Shown: positions 17,239-23,300 of the stretch, piece by piece
Position numbering within the stretch: position 1 is the first letter of the stretch
Layout of the letters: every line of letters begins with the position of its first letter
Assembly: GCF_000285575.1 (NCBI RefSeq)
Contig: NZ_HE611050.1
Location: 1,193,234-1,240,700 of the forward strand
Source of the DNA: Clostridium senegalense JC122
GTDB lineage: Bacteria; Bacillota; Clostridia; Clostridiales; Clostridiaceae
Direction of reading: 5' to 3'
Length of the DNA: 47,467 nucleotides
The notes under the pieces: generated by a model
What the model was told of the DNA's origin: nothing
The model's database searches: none
The model's input: the letters and a program-made list of their open reading frames with translations, nothing else
Position numbers and translations under genes: made by a program

Positions 17239-17248
17239 AATACCGGTG

Positions 17249-18133
17249 TTAAATATTTGTAATTGGATAATCAATTATCATTTTATATAGACAATCTGTA
17301 AGGAATACTAAACTCATCATATTTTTATGATTTATTAAATCTAATCGTTCTCCATGTAATATATGCCTAGTTATAAAATTAGGATTATTGGATGTACTTT
17401 TGTATATATAGTAATTGCTTTTTTTATTAAAGAATGTAAAAAATAATTTATCCAGTTGAGAATACTTTCCACTCTTGAAACAATTTTTTTTCAAAGTTTC
17501 AATAATATTTTTAGTAATTCTATCCTCCCCTATAGGATTTCCTGTAATTTCTGCTGATTTTCTAACTTTATATTCTATTAGTGTAAATAGATTTAAAGTA
17601 GTTACATATACATTTCTTTGTTGAAAATTTATCTGAATTTCTCTAATAAACTCCTTTATAAACTCCTCATCTTCATCCTCAATCCATTCATTCATACTAT
17701 TATAATAGAATAATAAAAGTTCATTATCATCTAATAAATTTTTAATATCTATATTTTCTGTAAATCTTTCATCAAACTTAATCATATCATTTAAAGTTTT
17801 ATTTTTTAAAAAGTAAAATATTGGAGGACATAATCCTTCTTTTATAAATATATTTAGAAATTCAGTATTACTTTCTAATAAACATGTAACTAAAAATATA
17901 TTTACTCCTTTTTTATGCAAGAGTTCCTTTCTTAATTTATCTAAGACAGCAAAATACACTTCTATTCCTACACTAAATTTTTCTGCTAATTTCGAAACAA
18001 TTATAGGTAAATTACTCAACGTTTCTAAAAACTGATTCACTACACAAGGTATTTTAACCTTAATTTCGGAATAATAAGATAAATTGTTTTTAATAACTTC
18101 AATTTCATTTTTCATATCATAATCATCAATCAT
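17249..18133 (-). CDS. Unknown 294-aa protein with C-terminal RHxxHG motif, possible cargo
   Basis: No family was recognised with certainty. The protein is all-helical by composition, with a hydrophobic N-terminal half (NQFLETLSNLPIIVSKLAEK). Near the C-terminus is NFITRHILHGERLDLINHKN followed by a hydrophobic helix. An R-H-x-x-H-G pattern ahead of a terminal helix occurs in several uncharacterised, HEPN-like or abortive-infection-like proteins; this link is inference. The gene has its own candidate promoter upstream and a terminator directly after it, and 247 bp of gene-free DNA separates it from the late regulator. That isolation makes it a likely moron. ATG 18133 has AGGGG upstream. The frame is intact. 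Confidence 0.7.
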   Translation of the reverse strand: MIDDYDMKNEIEVIKNNLSYYSEIKVKIPCVVNQFLETLSNLPIIVSKLAEKFSVGIEVYFAVLDKLRKELLHKKGVNIFLVTCLLESNTEFLNIFIKEGLCPPIFYFLKNKTLNDMIKFDERFTENIDIKNLLDDNELLLFYYNSMNEWIEDEDEEFIKEFIREIQINFQQRNVYVTTLNLFTLIEYKVRKSAEITGNPIGEDRITKNIIETLKKNCFKSGKYSQLDKLFFTFFNKKSNYYIYKSTSNNPNFITRHILHGERLDLINHKNMMSLVFLTDCLYKMIIDYPITNI

Positions 18134-18172
18134 ATAAGCTTCAACCCCTTATACATTTATCTTAATATTTAA

Positions 18173-18202
18173 AATATACTAAATCAACATCATGTTTTTC
18201 AA
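18173..18202 (-). promoter_or_regulatory. Candidate promoter for the 294-aa gene
   Basis: On the minus strand TTGAAA (18197-18202) and TATATT (18173-18178) are 18 bp apart, with the gene start about 40 bp downstream. The match is moderate and the region is very AT-rich. Confidence 0.4.
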
Positions 18203-18248
18203 TTTTAAAAGAACATTATATATTTTAATTTGTCTTAATCTTGTACTT

Positions 18249-18452
18249 TTATTTTTTTGTATGATCTTTTGTAATTCTTATTTTTTCTTTTAAATTTTGT
18301 ATGGTATTGCTAAAGTCACAGTTCTGTCCAGCCTTAACTCCTTCTTTTATTAAATTCTTAATCTCATATTCTCTCATAATTTCATTTTGCTCCTTTGATA
18401 TAAGCTTATCTACTTTTCTCTTAGTATTAAAATCTTTATATTGTATACTCAA
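18249..18452 (-). CDS. Small hypothetical phage protein
   Basis: The frame is up to 67 aa, highly charged (MSIQYKDFNTKRKVDKLISK...). The TTG start has no good ribosome binding site. An internal ATG (26th codon) has AAAGGAG about 12 bases upstream and would give 42 aa. It lies 15 bp after the membrane protein gene. No domain is recognised, and it could be a chance frame. Confidence 0.4.
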   Translation of the reverse strand: MSIQYKDFNTKRKVDKLISKEQNEIMREYEIKNLIKEGVKAGQNCDFSNTIQNLKEKIRITKDHTKK

Positions 18453-18467
18453 TATAGTTATATTAAT

Positions 18468-18872
18468 TTATTCCTTAATCTTTCCATCTAAAAACACCAC
18501 CTTAACAGGATTATTTATATATGACCACTGTAAATCTTTTTTACTACTCAATACATGGTTTTTAATTACTTCTGTGTTATCTTGTATTATCTCTCTAGTA
18601 TTCAAATTATATTGGTATAATTTATCTATAGAATTATTTGCACTTTCTAAAATTTTTCTTATATTCTCCATTTCGTAAATTTGTTCCTTTTGAAATTCTA
18701 ATATTTGACTTTGAGTTATATCCATATCCTTTATGCTAAAAAAATTATCTGTTGATTTATTATTTATTTTTCTTAAATCCTTATTAATAATATTTAATCT
18801 TTTATCTATAATTTTTAAACCTATTCTAATAGCACACACTGAAATTACTCCTAATACAACTAATGTAACCAC
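18468..18872 (-). CDS. Membrane-anchored coiled-coil protein of unknown function
   Basis: The 134-aa protein has an N-terminal hydrophobic helix (MVTLVVLGVISVCAIRIGLK, about 1-20) followed by a charged, mostly helical body (about 25-105) likely to form a coiled coil facing the cytoplasm or exterior. The GTG start overlaps the stop codon of the upstream DUF6906-like gene (TAGTG), indicating coupling. Its position in the early operon and its topology would suit a superinfection-exclusion type protein, but no sequence motif shows this. Confidence 0.6.
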   Translation of the reverse strand: MVTLVVLGVISVCAIRIGLKIIDKRLNIINKDLRKINNKSTDNFFSIKDMDITQSQILEFQKEQIYEMENIRKILESANNSIDKLYQYNLNTREIIQDNTEVIKNHVLSSKKDLQWSYINNPVKVVFLDGKIKE

Positions 18873-19030
18873 TATTTTTCTCCCTCCATTTTGAAAATTT
18901 CACCTGTTTCTCTATTAATAAACTCATGTAAAGTACTTGTATTCTTTATACATAAATAATTCTTAAAGTTAAGTCCTTTTGCTAATAACATAAACTTTTG
19001 TTTTCTAGTAAGTTTCTTACCATTTTTCAC
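18872..19030 (-). CDS. DUF6906-like small protein
   Basis: The 52-aa frame opens VKNGKKLTRKQKFMLLAKGL, then NFKNYLCIKNT and a short C-terminal strand region ending FKMEGEK. The GKKLTRKQK-(8)-L-N pattern is that of the DUF6906 small phage/plasmid proteins. GTG 19030 has AGGGGG eight bases upstream. It starts 2 bp after the replisome organiser stop and overlaps the next gene by 1 bp. The function is unknown. Confidence 0.72.
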   Translation of the reverse strand: MKNGKKLTRKQKFMLLAKGLNFKNYLCIKNTSTLHEFINRETGEIFKMEGEK

Positions 19031-19032
19031 TT

Positions 19033-19896
19033 CTATTCCCCCTCTTTATCAGACCATCCCAATAGGTCTTTTTCTAATTCATCAAAATCATATTCCCTCT
19101 GCTCAAAATTATTAAAAGTACCATTATTCCCATTGGCTTTATTATTCTTTTGTTTTTGCCTGTCTTTTGGTTTCTCTTCCATATCCCAATTTCTTAATAT
19201 TCCATAAACATAAGCTAAATTTAGATTTGAATTAAATACCGCTACACTCAAAGCTTCCTTTATCCACCAACTGGGAAAGCCTTTAAGTATCGATTTTATG
19301 TTTTGGTCAGTAGCTCTTATAAAGTTATTTTCTATAAGGTACTTTTTTAAATCTTCAAAATTAATATCAGTTTCATCAAAACTATTACTACAACTACTCT
19401 CTATAGTTGTAGTCTCTATCTCTATATCTTTATCTCTATTCTCTATATCTATCTCTGTCTCTATCTCTATCTCTGTCGGACAATTCGGAGACAATTGAGG
19501 GACATTGTCCTTAAGTTTTGCGTTTAGCCTTTGTTGCCTTTTTTTCTTAGCCCATTCACTCTCACTTCCAACCATATTTTCTAACTGTGATAAATAAATT
19601 TCTCCATTTTCCAAAATCTGAACTAAACCAATTTTTTTAAATACTTCCATAGCAATTCTTACTGTATCTGCATTAGTGTTTGTCATTGAAGCTAATTTTT
19701 TTACATCATAAGGTACTAATATTTGTCCTACATTTCTTATAAGAATTCCATTTGTTTTTAGTGACTTTAAGCATAATTTTAAGTAAAATAAGCAATAGTC
19801 CTTTCCATTTTCTTGTTCTTCCAGCCATTGAATAGTATCTTCTTCAAAAAAATCTTCTTTCATCTTCAACCAGTAATACTTTTTATCTTTTGCCAT
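19033..19896 (-). CDS. Phage replisome organiser (N-terminal winged helix, DnaD-like C-terminus)
   Basis: The 287-aa initiator protein starts KKYYWLKMKEDFFEEDTIQW, the phage_rep_org_N signature. It continues through a winged-helix domain (about 1-115, with KKLASMTNTNADTVRIAMEV) to an E/I/D-rich low-complexity linker (about 141-165). The C-terminal DnaD-like segment (about 175-225) includes FPSWWIKEALSVAVFNSNLN. It would bind the phage origin and recruit host DnaC/DnaB-type helicase machinery. No separate helicase loader is encoded next to it. The linker DNA is a tandem repeat that may be the origin itself. The tail (about 230-287) is acidic/asparagine rich. Confidence 0.87.
   Translation of the reverse strand: MAKDKKYYWLKMKEDFFEEDTIQWLEEQENGKDYCLFYLKLCLKSLKTNGILIRNVGQILVPYDVKKLASMTNTNADTVRIAMEVFKKIGLVQILENGEIYLSQLENMVGSESEWAKKKRQQRLNAKLKDNVPQLSPNCPTEIEIETEIDIENRDKDIEIETTTIESSCSNSFDETDINFEDLKKYLIENNFIRATDQNIKSILKGFPSWWIKEALSVAVFNSNLNLAYVYGILRNWDMEEKPKDRQKQKNNKANGNNGTFNNFEQREYDFDELEKDLLGWSDKEGE
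19398..19487. repeat. Short tandem repeats inside the replisome organiser gene, candidate phage origin
   Basis: Repeats of TCTCTATC/TCTATATC type fill about 90 bp in the middle of the gene and encode its EIEIETEIDIEN linker. In lambda-type phages the origin iterons lie inside the initiator gene at its linker, so this is the best origin candidate here. Confidence 0.5.
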
Positions 19897-19912
19897 ATTT
19901 GTTTTCCCCCTA

Positions 19913-19940
19913 TTGTAAATTAAAGCTACTATGCTATAAT
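19913..19940 (+). promoter_or_regulatory. Plus-strand promoter with extended -10
   Basis: TTGTAA (19913-19918), a 16-bp spacer and TGCTATAAT (TATAAT at 19935-19940, preceded by TG at -15/-14) form a strong sigma-A promoter. It points away from the minus-strand genes around it. Confidence 0.65.
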
Positions 19941-19945
19941 TTACT

Positions 19946-20021
19946 TAGATAGTACAAATTTATTATCTAAGTAAATTTAGCGTAGTGTTTAGGTTGCTCT
20001 GCCAAGCAACCTATTTTTATT
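19946..20021 (+). ncRNA. Candidate small RNA between replisome and excisionase-like genes
   Basis: A strong promoter ends at 19940 and an intrinsic terminator lies at 19991-20021 on the same strand, with no open frame between. The predicted transcript is about 75 nt. It would contain a first hairpin (TAGATA/TATCTA around 19946-19970, part of a longer palindrome beginning in the -10 region) and the terminator hairpin. All nearby genes are on the other strand, so no mRNA explains these signals. A target is not evident. The alternative is that the palindrome is only a regulatory site for leftward transcription. Confidence 0.5.
19991..20021 (+). terminator. Plus-strand intrinsic terminator
   Basis: AGGTTGCT, a 6-base loop, AGCAACCT (perfect 8-bp stem) is followed by ATTTTTATTTT. 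The U tail is on the plus strand only, so it serves rightward transcription. Confidence 0.72.
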
Positions 20022-20081
20022 TTAATAAAATCTATCCATATAGTGCTTGTACAACATATCTTATAAACTCTATCTATTATC

Positions 20082-20285
20082 TTATATCCCATACTCTTTA
20101 AAAAATTTATCACGTGATACTCTTGCATTATTAACAACTAATTGTGGATTTATTTTTCCTTCCTGTTCCAAAATTTTATTTACTGTTTTTATATATGTTC
20201 TAGCAGCAGGCTCACTACATTCCATTATTTCTACTACATGTTTAGTTGTTAAAACTATTGGATAATCTATTTTGTTTTTAATCAT
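20082..20285 (-). CDS. Small HTH protein, excisionase-like
   Basis: The 67-aa protein has a winged-helix-like pattern: VLTTKHVVEIMECSEPAART then YIKTVNKILEQEG and a basic C-terminus VVNNARVSRDKFFKEYGI. The position, just after the Cro-like gene, and the size fit an excisionase or replication/antirepressor accessory protein. The ribosome binding site AAGGAG is well placed. No specific family is certain. Confidence 0.6.
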   Translation of the reverse strand: MIKNKIDYPIVLTTKHVVEIMECSEPAARTYIKTVNKILEQEGKINPQLVVNNARVSRDKFFKEYGI

Positions 20286-20326
20286 ACTAATTGCTCCTTT
20301 TTTATATTCTTATTTGATAGGTTTTT

Positions 20327-20383
20327 ATAAGTTGTAACGTGCAATTTTATGAATCTATAGTGAATTGTTTTATTACAACTTAT
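20327..20383. repeat. Spaced inverted repeat between Cro-like and excisionase-like genes
   Basis: ATAAGTTGTAA (20327-20337) and its exact complement (20373-20383) are 35 bp apart with a nested CAATT/AATTG pair. It could be an mRNA hairpin or two operator half-sites. Confidence 0.5.
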
Positions 20384-20391
20384 TAATCAAC

Positions 20392-20625
20392 TCAAAATCT
20401 CATCATCCTTTGTTGCATTTTTGGGATGCAACCAGCAAAAAAAATTTCTATTGGATTATCTATTTCTAATATATTAACTATTTTCACAACTTCATCTAGT
20501 GTAAATTGTGAACGCTTATTTAGTTTAGCATTTAGTGCTTGTTGCGTTATTCCTAGTTCTTTAGCCATATTTTTTTGAGTATAACTTTTTTCAACCATTC
20601 TACCCTTCAATTTATTTACATCCAT
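20392..20625 (-). CDS. Cro-like XRE-family repressor
   Basis: The 77-aa protein has a helix-turn-helix (SYTQKNMAKELGITQQALNA, about 15-34) followed by KRSQFTLDEVVKIVNILEI. ATG 20625 is chosen because GAGGTGG precedes it; an upstream in-frame start at 20673 would lie in the promoter/operator. The first gene of the leftward operon, it is read from the promoter at 20664-20692. Its 3' end contains an exact copy of the operator sequence that also lies in front of the gene. Confidence 0.82.
   Translation of the reverse strand: MDVNKLKGRMVEKSYTQKNMAKELGITQQALNAKLNKRSQFTLDEVVKIVNILEIDNPIEIFFAGCIPKMQQRMMRF
20412..20432. promoter_or_regulatory. Operator-like palindrome inside the Cro-like gene
   Basis: GTTGCAT, 7 bases, ATGCAAC form a perfect palindrome. 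Its first 17 bases are identical to those at 20642-20658 in the switch region, so it is probably an extra repressor site. Confidence 0.6.
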
Positions 20626-20641
20626 ATTTACCACCTCTTTC

Positions 20642-20658
20642 GTTGCATTTTTGGGATG
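20642..20658. promoter_or_regulatory. Operator at the start site of the leftward early promoter
   Basis: GTTGCATTTTTGGGATG lies over the expected transcription start of the leftward promoter and repeats exactly at 20412-20428. A related copy (GTTGCATATTTGGG, minus strand) overlaps the -35 side of that promoter at about 20692-20705, and GTTGCATTTATG at 20733 overlaps the repressor promoter -35. Confidence 0.65.
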
Positions 20659-20663
20659 ATTAA

Positions 20664-20692
20664 ATAATATCATCCTCTTTTTTTTATGTCAA
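20664..20692 (-). promoter_or_regulatory. Leftward early promoter (PR equivalent)
   Basis: The minus strand carries a perfect TTGACA (20687-20692), 17 bp, TATTAT (20664-20669). It drives the Cro-like gene and the early operon. Confidence 0.8.
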
Positions 20693-20733
20693 CCCAAATA
20701 TGCAACTTTTTTTTATATATTTTACATTTTTCG

Positions 20734-20761
20734 TTGCATTTATGAAAAAATCTTTTATAAT
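20734..20761 (+). promoter_or_regulatory. Repressor promoter (PRM equivalent)
   Basis: TTGCAT (20734-20739), 16 bp, TATAAT (20756-20761), ends 23 bp before the repressor ATG. The -35 is part of an operator-like GTTGCATTTATG, giving a route for autoregulation. Confidence 0.72.
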
Positions 20762-20784
20762 GTTAATTAGAGAGGATGAGTAAT

Positions 20785-21303
20785 ATGAATCAAGAAGAAA
20801 AAATGGATACAATAATAGACCGTATTAAAAATAGAAGAACCGAATTAATGTTGTCATATCAAGATTTAGCTAATAAAACAGGTCTAAGCAAATCTACTTT
20901 ACAAAGATATGAAACTGGTTCAATAAAGAATATGCCCCTAGATAAACTGGAAGTTTTAGCAAAAGCATTAAATGTTGAGCCTTATTATTTAATGGGATGG
21001 GATATAAAAAAAAATGATGCTTTATCCAAAGATGAAATAGCATTATTAGAAAATTACAATAGTTTAAATAGTTTAGGTAAAAACAAACTAATTGAGTATA
21101 GCAATGATTTAAATGAAACTCTTAAATATACAGAAAAAAATAAAGAAAATACAGTTACTGAGCTAATTACTGCAACTATACCTTATGCTGATTATGAAGT
21201 AACTACCTTTGCTGCACATGATGATGATAATCCAGAAATTGCAAAGCATGATTTAGAAGTTGCAAGAGAATTTATTGCTAACTTAAAAAAGAAAAACAAA
21301 TAA
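20785..21303 (+). CDS. CI-like XRE-family lysogeny repressor
   Basis: The protein is about 172 aa with an N-terminal XRE helix-turn-helix (LSYQDLANKTGLSKSTLQRY, about 19-38) and the common VEPYYLMGWD end of that domain (about 65-74). The C-terminal half (about 80-172) is acidic and has no S24 protease signature. Lifting of repression therefore probably depends on the ImmA/IrrE-like gene that follows. ATG 20785 fits GAGAGG (9-bp spacing) better than ATG 20776. It is transcribed divergently from the Cro-like gene. Confidence 0.87.
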   Translation: MNQEEKMDTIIDRIKNRRTELMLSYQDLANKTGLSKSTLQRYETGSIKNMPLDKLEVLAKALNVEPYYLMGWDIKKNDALSKDEIALLENYNSLNSLGKNKLIEYSNDLNETLKYTEKNKENTVTELITATIPYADYEVTTFAAHDDDNPEIAKHDLEVAREFIANLKKKNK

Positions 21304-21339
21304 AATTTATATACTTATTTTATGGGTTGGGGTGTTTAT

Positions 21340-21819
21340 ATGACTGAATTTGAAAAATTAATTGCAAAATCCCAAGAGATTGGAATTAAAGTTTATGAAT
21401 TGGAAACCTTTAAAGGTAAAAGTGGATACTATTTTGACAATACAATATTAATAAACAAGAATTTATCTTATATAGAAAAACGTTGTATTATGATGGAAGA
21501 ATTAGGACACCATTTTAAAACACACGGTGATATATCAGACCAAAAAAAAGTTGAAAATAGAAAACAAGAATTAGTAGCTCGACGTTGGGCTTATGAAAAC
21601 CTTATTGAAATAGCTAAATTGATACATACTTATAAAAATGGTCTCAAAGAAAAATTTGAAATATCGGAATTTTTAGATATAACAGAAGATTTTTTAGAAG
21701 GAACTCTTCAACATTATAGACAAAAATATGGTACTCACTTTGAAATGGGAAAATATATAATTTTTTTTGAACCAACGATTACCGTAATAGATAAAACTGA
21801 ATTAAAACAAAGCATTTAG
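21340..21819 (+). CDS. ImmA/IrrE-family metallopeptidase
   Basis: The protein is about 159 aa. The zinc-site motif reads MMEELGHHFKTHGD (about 51-64): E-E-L-G-H-H, where the first His of HExxH is Glu, a variant frequent in phage ImmA relatives. The segment KQELVARRWAYENLI (about 82-96) is the usual second family motif. The protein is expected to cleave or inactivate the adjacent CI-like repressor, as ImmA does in ICEBs1. It follows that gene by 36 bp. ATG 21340 is preferred, since GGGG lies upstream and the earlier ATG (21322) has no site. Confidence 0.85.
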   Translation: MTEFEKLIAKSQEIGIKVYELETFKGKSGYYFDNTILINKNLSYIEKRCIMMEELGHHFKTHGDISDQKKVENRKQELVARRWAYENLIEIAKLIHTYKNGLKEKFEISEFLDITEDFLEGTLQHYRQKYGTHFEMGKYIIFFEPTITVIDKTELKQSI

Positions 21820-21836
21820 ATAAGGAGATGTTTAAA

Positions 21837-21968
21837 ATGAAATTTAAAGATACTAATAGTGAAAAATATGATCTAGTTTTGTTTTTAAACCTTTCTGATA
21901 AACTTAAAAGCATAAAAATTTATAAATTTATAGATAATAAAAGCACAATTCAGTACCCCAACCAATAA
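21837..21968 (+). CDS. Small hypothetical protein
   Basis: The 43-aa frame MKFKDTNSEKYDLVLFLNLS... ends STIQYPNQ. It has an AAGGAG site at ideal spacing and follows the ImmA-like gene by 17 bp. No domain is recognised. The good ribosome binding site is the main support. Confidence 0.5.
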   Translation: MKFKDTNSEKYDLVLFLNLSDKLKSIKIYKFIDNKSTIQYPNQ

Positions 21969-22005
21969 TCATTTTTAACATATAATATATAATTAAAGAA
22001 TATTT

Positions 22006-22045
22006 ATCTAGTTAATTTTAAAAATACATTTAATTTTAACTAGAT
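22006..22045 (+). repeat. Stem-loop upstream of integrase
   Basis: ATCTAGTTAA (22006-22015) pairs with TTAACTAGAT (22036-22045), 17 bp before the integrase ATG. It may limit integrase read-through or expression, or be an integrase arm site. Confidence 0.4.
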
Positions 22046-22062
22046 TGATGAGGTGAATTTGA

Positions 22063-23229
22063 ATGACAACTATAAAAAAGGATGAAAAAAACAACCTATA
22101 TTGGTTTAAAATTTCTTTAGGTACTGACCCCACAACTGGAAAACGTAGACAGACAACAAGGCGTGGATTTAAGAAAAAAGCTGATGCAGAAAAAGCTTAT
22201 AATGATTTAAAAAACCAATATTACAATGGTGTCCTTGTTTATAATAAATCTACTAAACTTAAAGAATTTATAGCTGAATATTTAAAGTGGTACAAAACAC
22301 AAGTTAGAAGTACTACTTATGAAAACAGAGTTAGTAGTATAAATAAAAATATTATTGCCATTTGGGGTGAATATAAGATTGAGCAAATAACACCAATTGC
22401 AATTCAAAAATGGCAACATGAGCTACTAAGTAATAAACTTAATCAAAATTATGTTAGAAGCTTACATATATCTTTAAGTCAAATTTTAGAAAGAGCTATT
22501 ACTTTAGATATAATAAAAACTAATCCTGCAAAAAAAGCTGGTAATGTTAAACGTAAAAAAGTTGAAGTTGAATTTTGGACAGAAGCTGAGCTTAGATTAA
22601 TTTTAGAAACTATGGATAAAACAAACTTAATCCAATATTTTGGATATATAATTATTAAATTTTTATTTTATACAGGCTTAAGATTTTCTGAAATGCAAGC
22701 ATTACAATGGACTGATTTTTATGAAATAAACAAAAGTATTTCTATAAGCAAAGACTTAGATTATAAAAATCAAAACAACTGGGTATTTGATGACCTCAAA
22801 AATAAGTCCTCTTATCGTTCTATTATATTAGATGATGATACCTTTTATATGTTATTAGAATGGAAAAACTTCCAAAAAACATTATTTAATGTAAAAGAAG
22901 ATAGTTTTATATTTAGCTACGACAATGGTATTCCAACTAATAAATATTTTCCGATGAACACAATAATAAGACATGCTAAAAAAGCAAATATAAAAAGAAT
23001 TAAAACCCATGCTCTTCGTCACAGTCATGCATCATTCTTAATATCTTTAGATATTAATATAATTGCTATAGCAAAAAGACTTGGGCATACAGATGTTCAA
23101 GAAGTTTTGAAAACATATGGTCATCTATATCCTCAACACCAATTTGATGTTGTTGAGAATATAAATAACCATATTAAAAATTCAAAAAAAATAAAACGGG
23201 GTCAATTGAAGGTCAAAACCTTTCAATAA
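22063..23229 (+). CDS. Prophage tyrosine integrase (Tn916/phage type)
   Basis: The 388-aa protein has three parts. An N-terminal DNA arm-binding domain (about 1-55, with LGTDPTTGKRRQTTRRGFKK) comes first, then a core-binding SAM-like domain (about 65-160). The catalytic domain (about 170-375) has R207 in YTGLRFSEMQ, H316-x-x-R319 in THALRHSHA, H342 in RLGHTDV and the nucleophile Y352 in TYGHLYP. All catalytic residues are present. It lies at the prophage edge and ends 45 bp from the guaA 3' end, the presumed attB. GAGGTG precedes the ATG. It mediates integration and, with an Xis, excision. Confidence 0.95.
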   Translation: MTTIKKDEKNNLYWFKISLGTDPTTGKRRQTTRRGFKKKADAEKAYNDLKNQYYNGVLVYNKSTKLKEFIAEYLKWYKTQVRSTTYENRVSSINKNIIAIWGEYKIEQITPIAIQKWQHELLSNKLNQNYVRSLHISLSQILERAITLDIIKTNPAKKAGNVKRKKVEVEFWTEAELRLILETMDKTNLIQYFGYIIIKFLFYTGLRFSEMQALQWTDFYEINKSISISKDLDYKNQNNWVFDDLKNKSSYRSIILDDDTFYMLLEWKNFQKTLFNVKEDSFIFSYDNGIPTNKYFPMNTIIRHAKKANIKRIKTHALRHSHASFLISLDINIIAIAKRLGHTDVQEVLKTYGHLYPQHQFDVVENINNHIKNSKKIKRGQLKVKTFQ

Positions 23230-23234
23230 ACCCC
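23198..23234 (+). terminator. Hairpin at integrase stop codon
   Basis: GGGG/CCCC and ATTGAAGGT/ACCTTTCAAT arms (one bulged T) enclose a CAAA loop; the TAA stop is inside the 3' arm. There is no clean U run. It is probably a terminator between converging int and guaA transcripts. Confidence 0.45.
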
Positions 23235-23300
23235 TAAATATAAGTAATTAACCTATTTATTTAATTATAACAACTATTCCCACTCAATAGTTGATGGTGG
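23230..23300. other. Probable prophage attachment site at the 3' end of guaA
   Basis: The junction of phage integrase and housekeeping guaA lies here. Integrases commonly use the 3' end of conserved genes and restore its last codons. The core sequence cannot be defined because the other phage end is outside the window. Confidence 0.55.

Larger units (their letters stand above)
1..23273. mobile_element. Siphovirus-type prophage, left part outside window
   Basis: A contiguous set of phage modules runs from an integrase (right end) through repressor/Cro switch, replication, late regulator, packaging, head and tail genes in the standard HK97/TP901 siphovirus order. The right boundary is placed between the integrase stop (23229) and the guaA stop (23274), because the next gene is housekeeping guaA. 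The left end is not reached: the last gene (Tal) is cut by position 1, and lysis genes and the second att site are missing. Gene content is certain; the exact right boundary is inferred. Confidence 0.95.
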
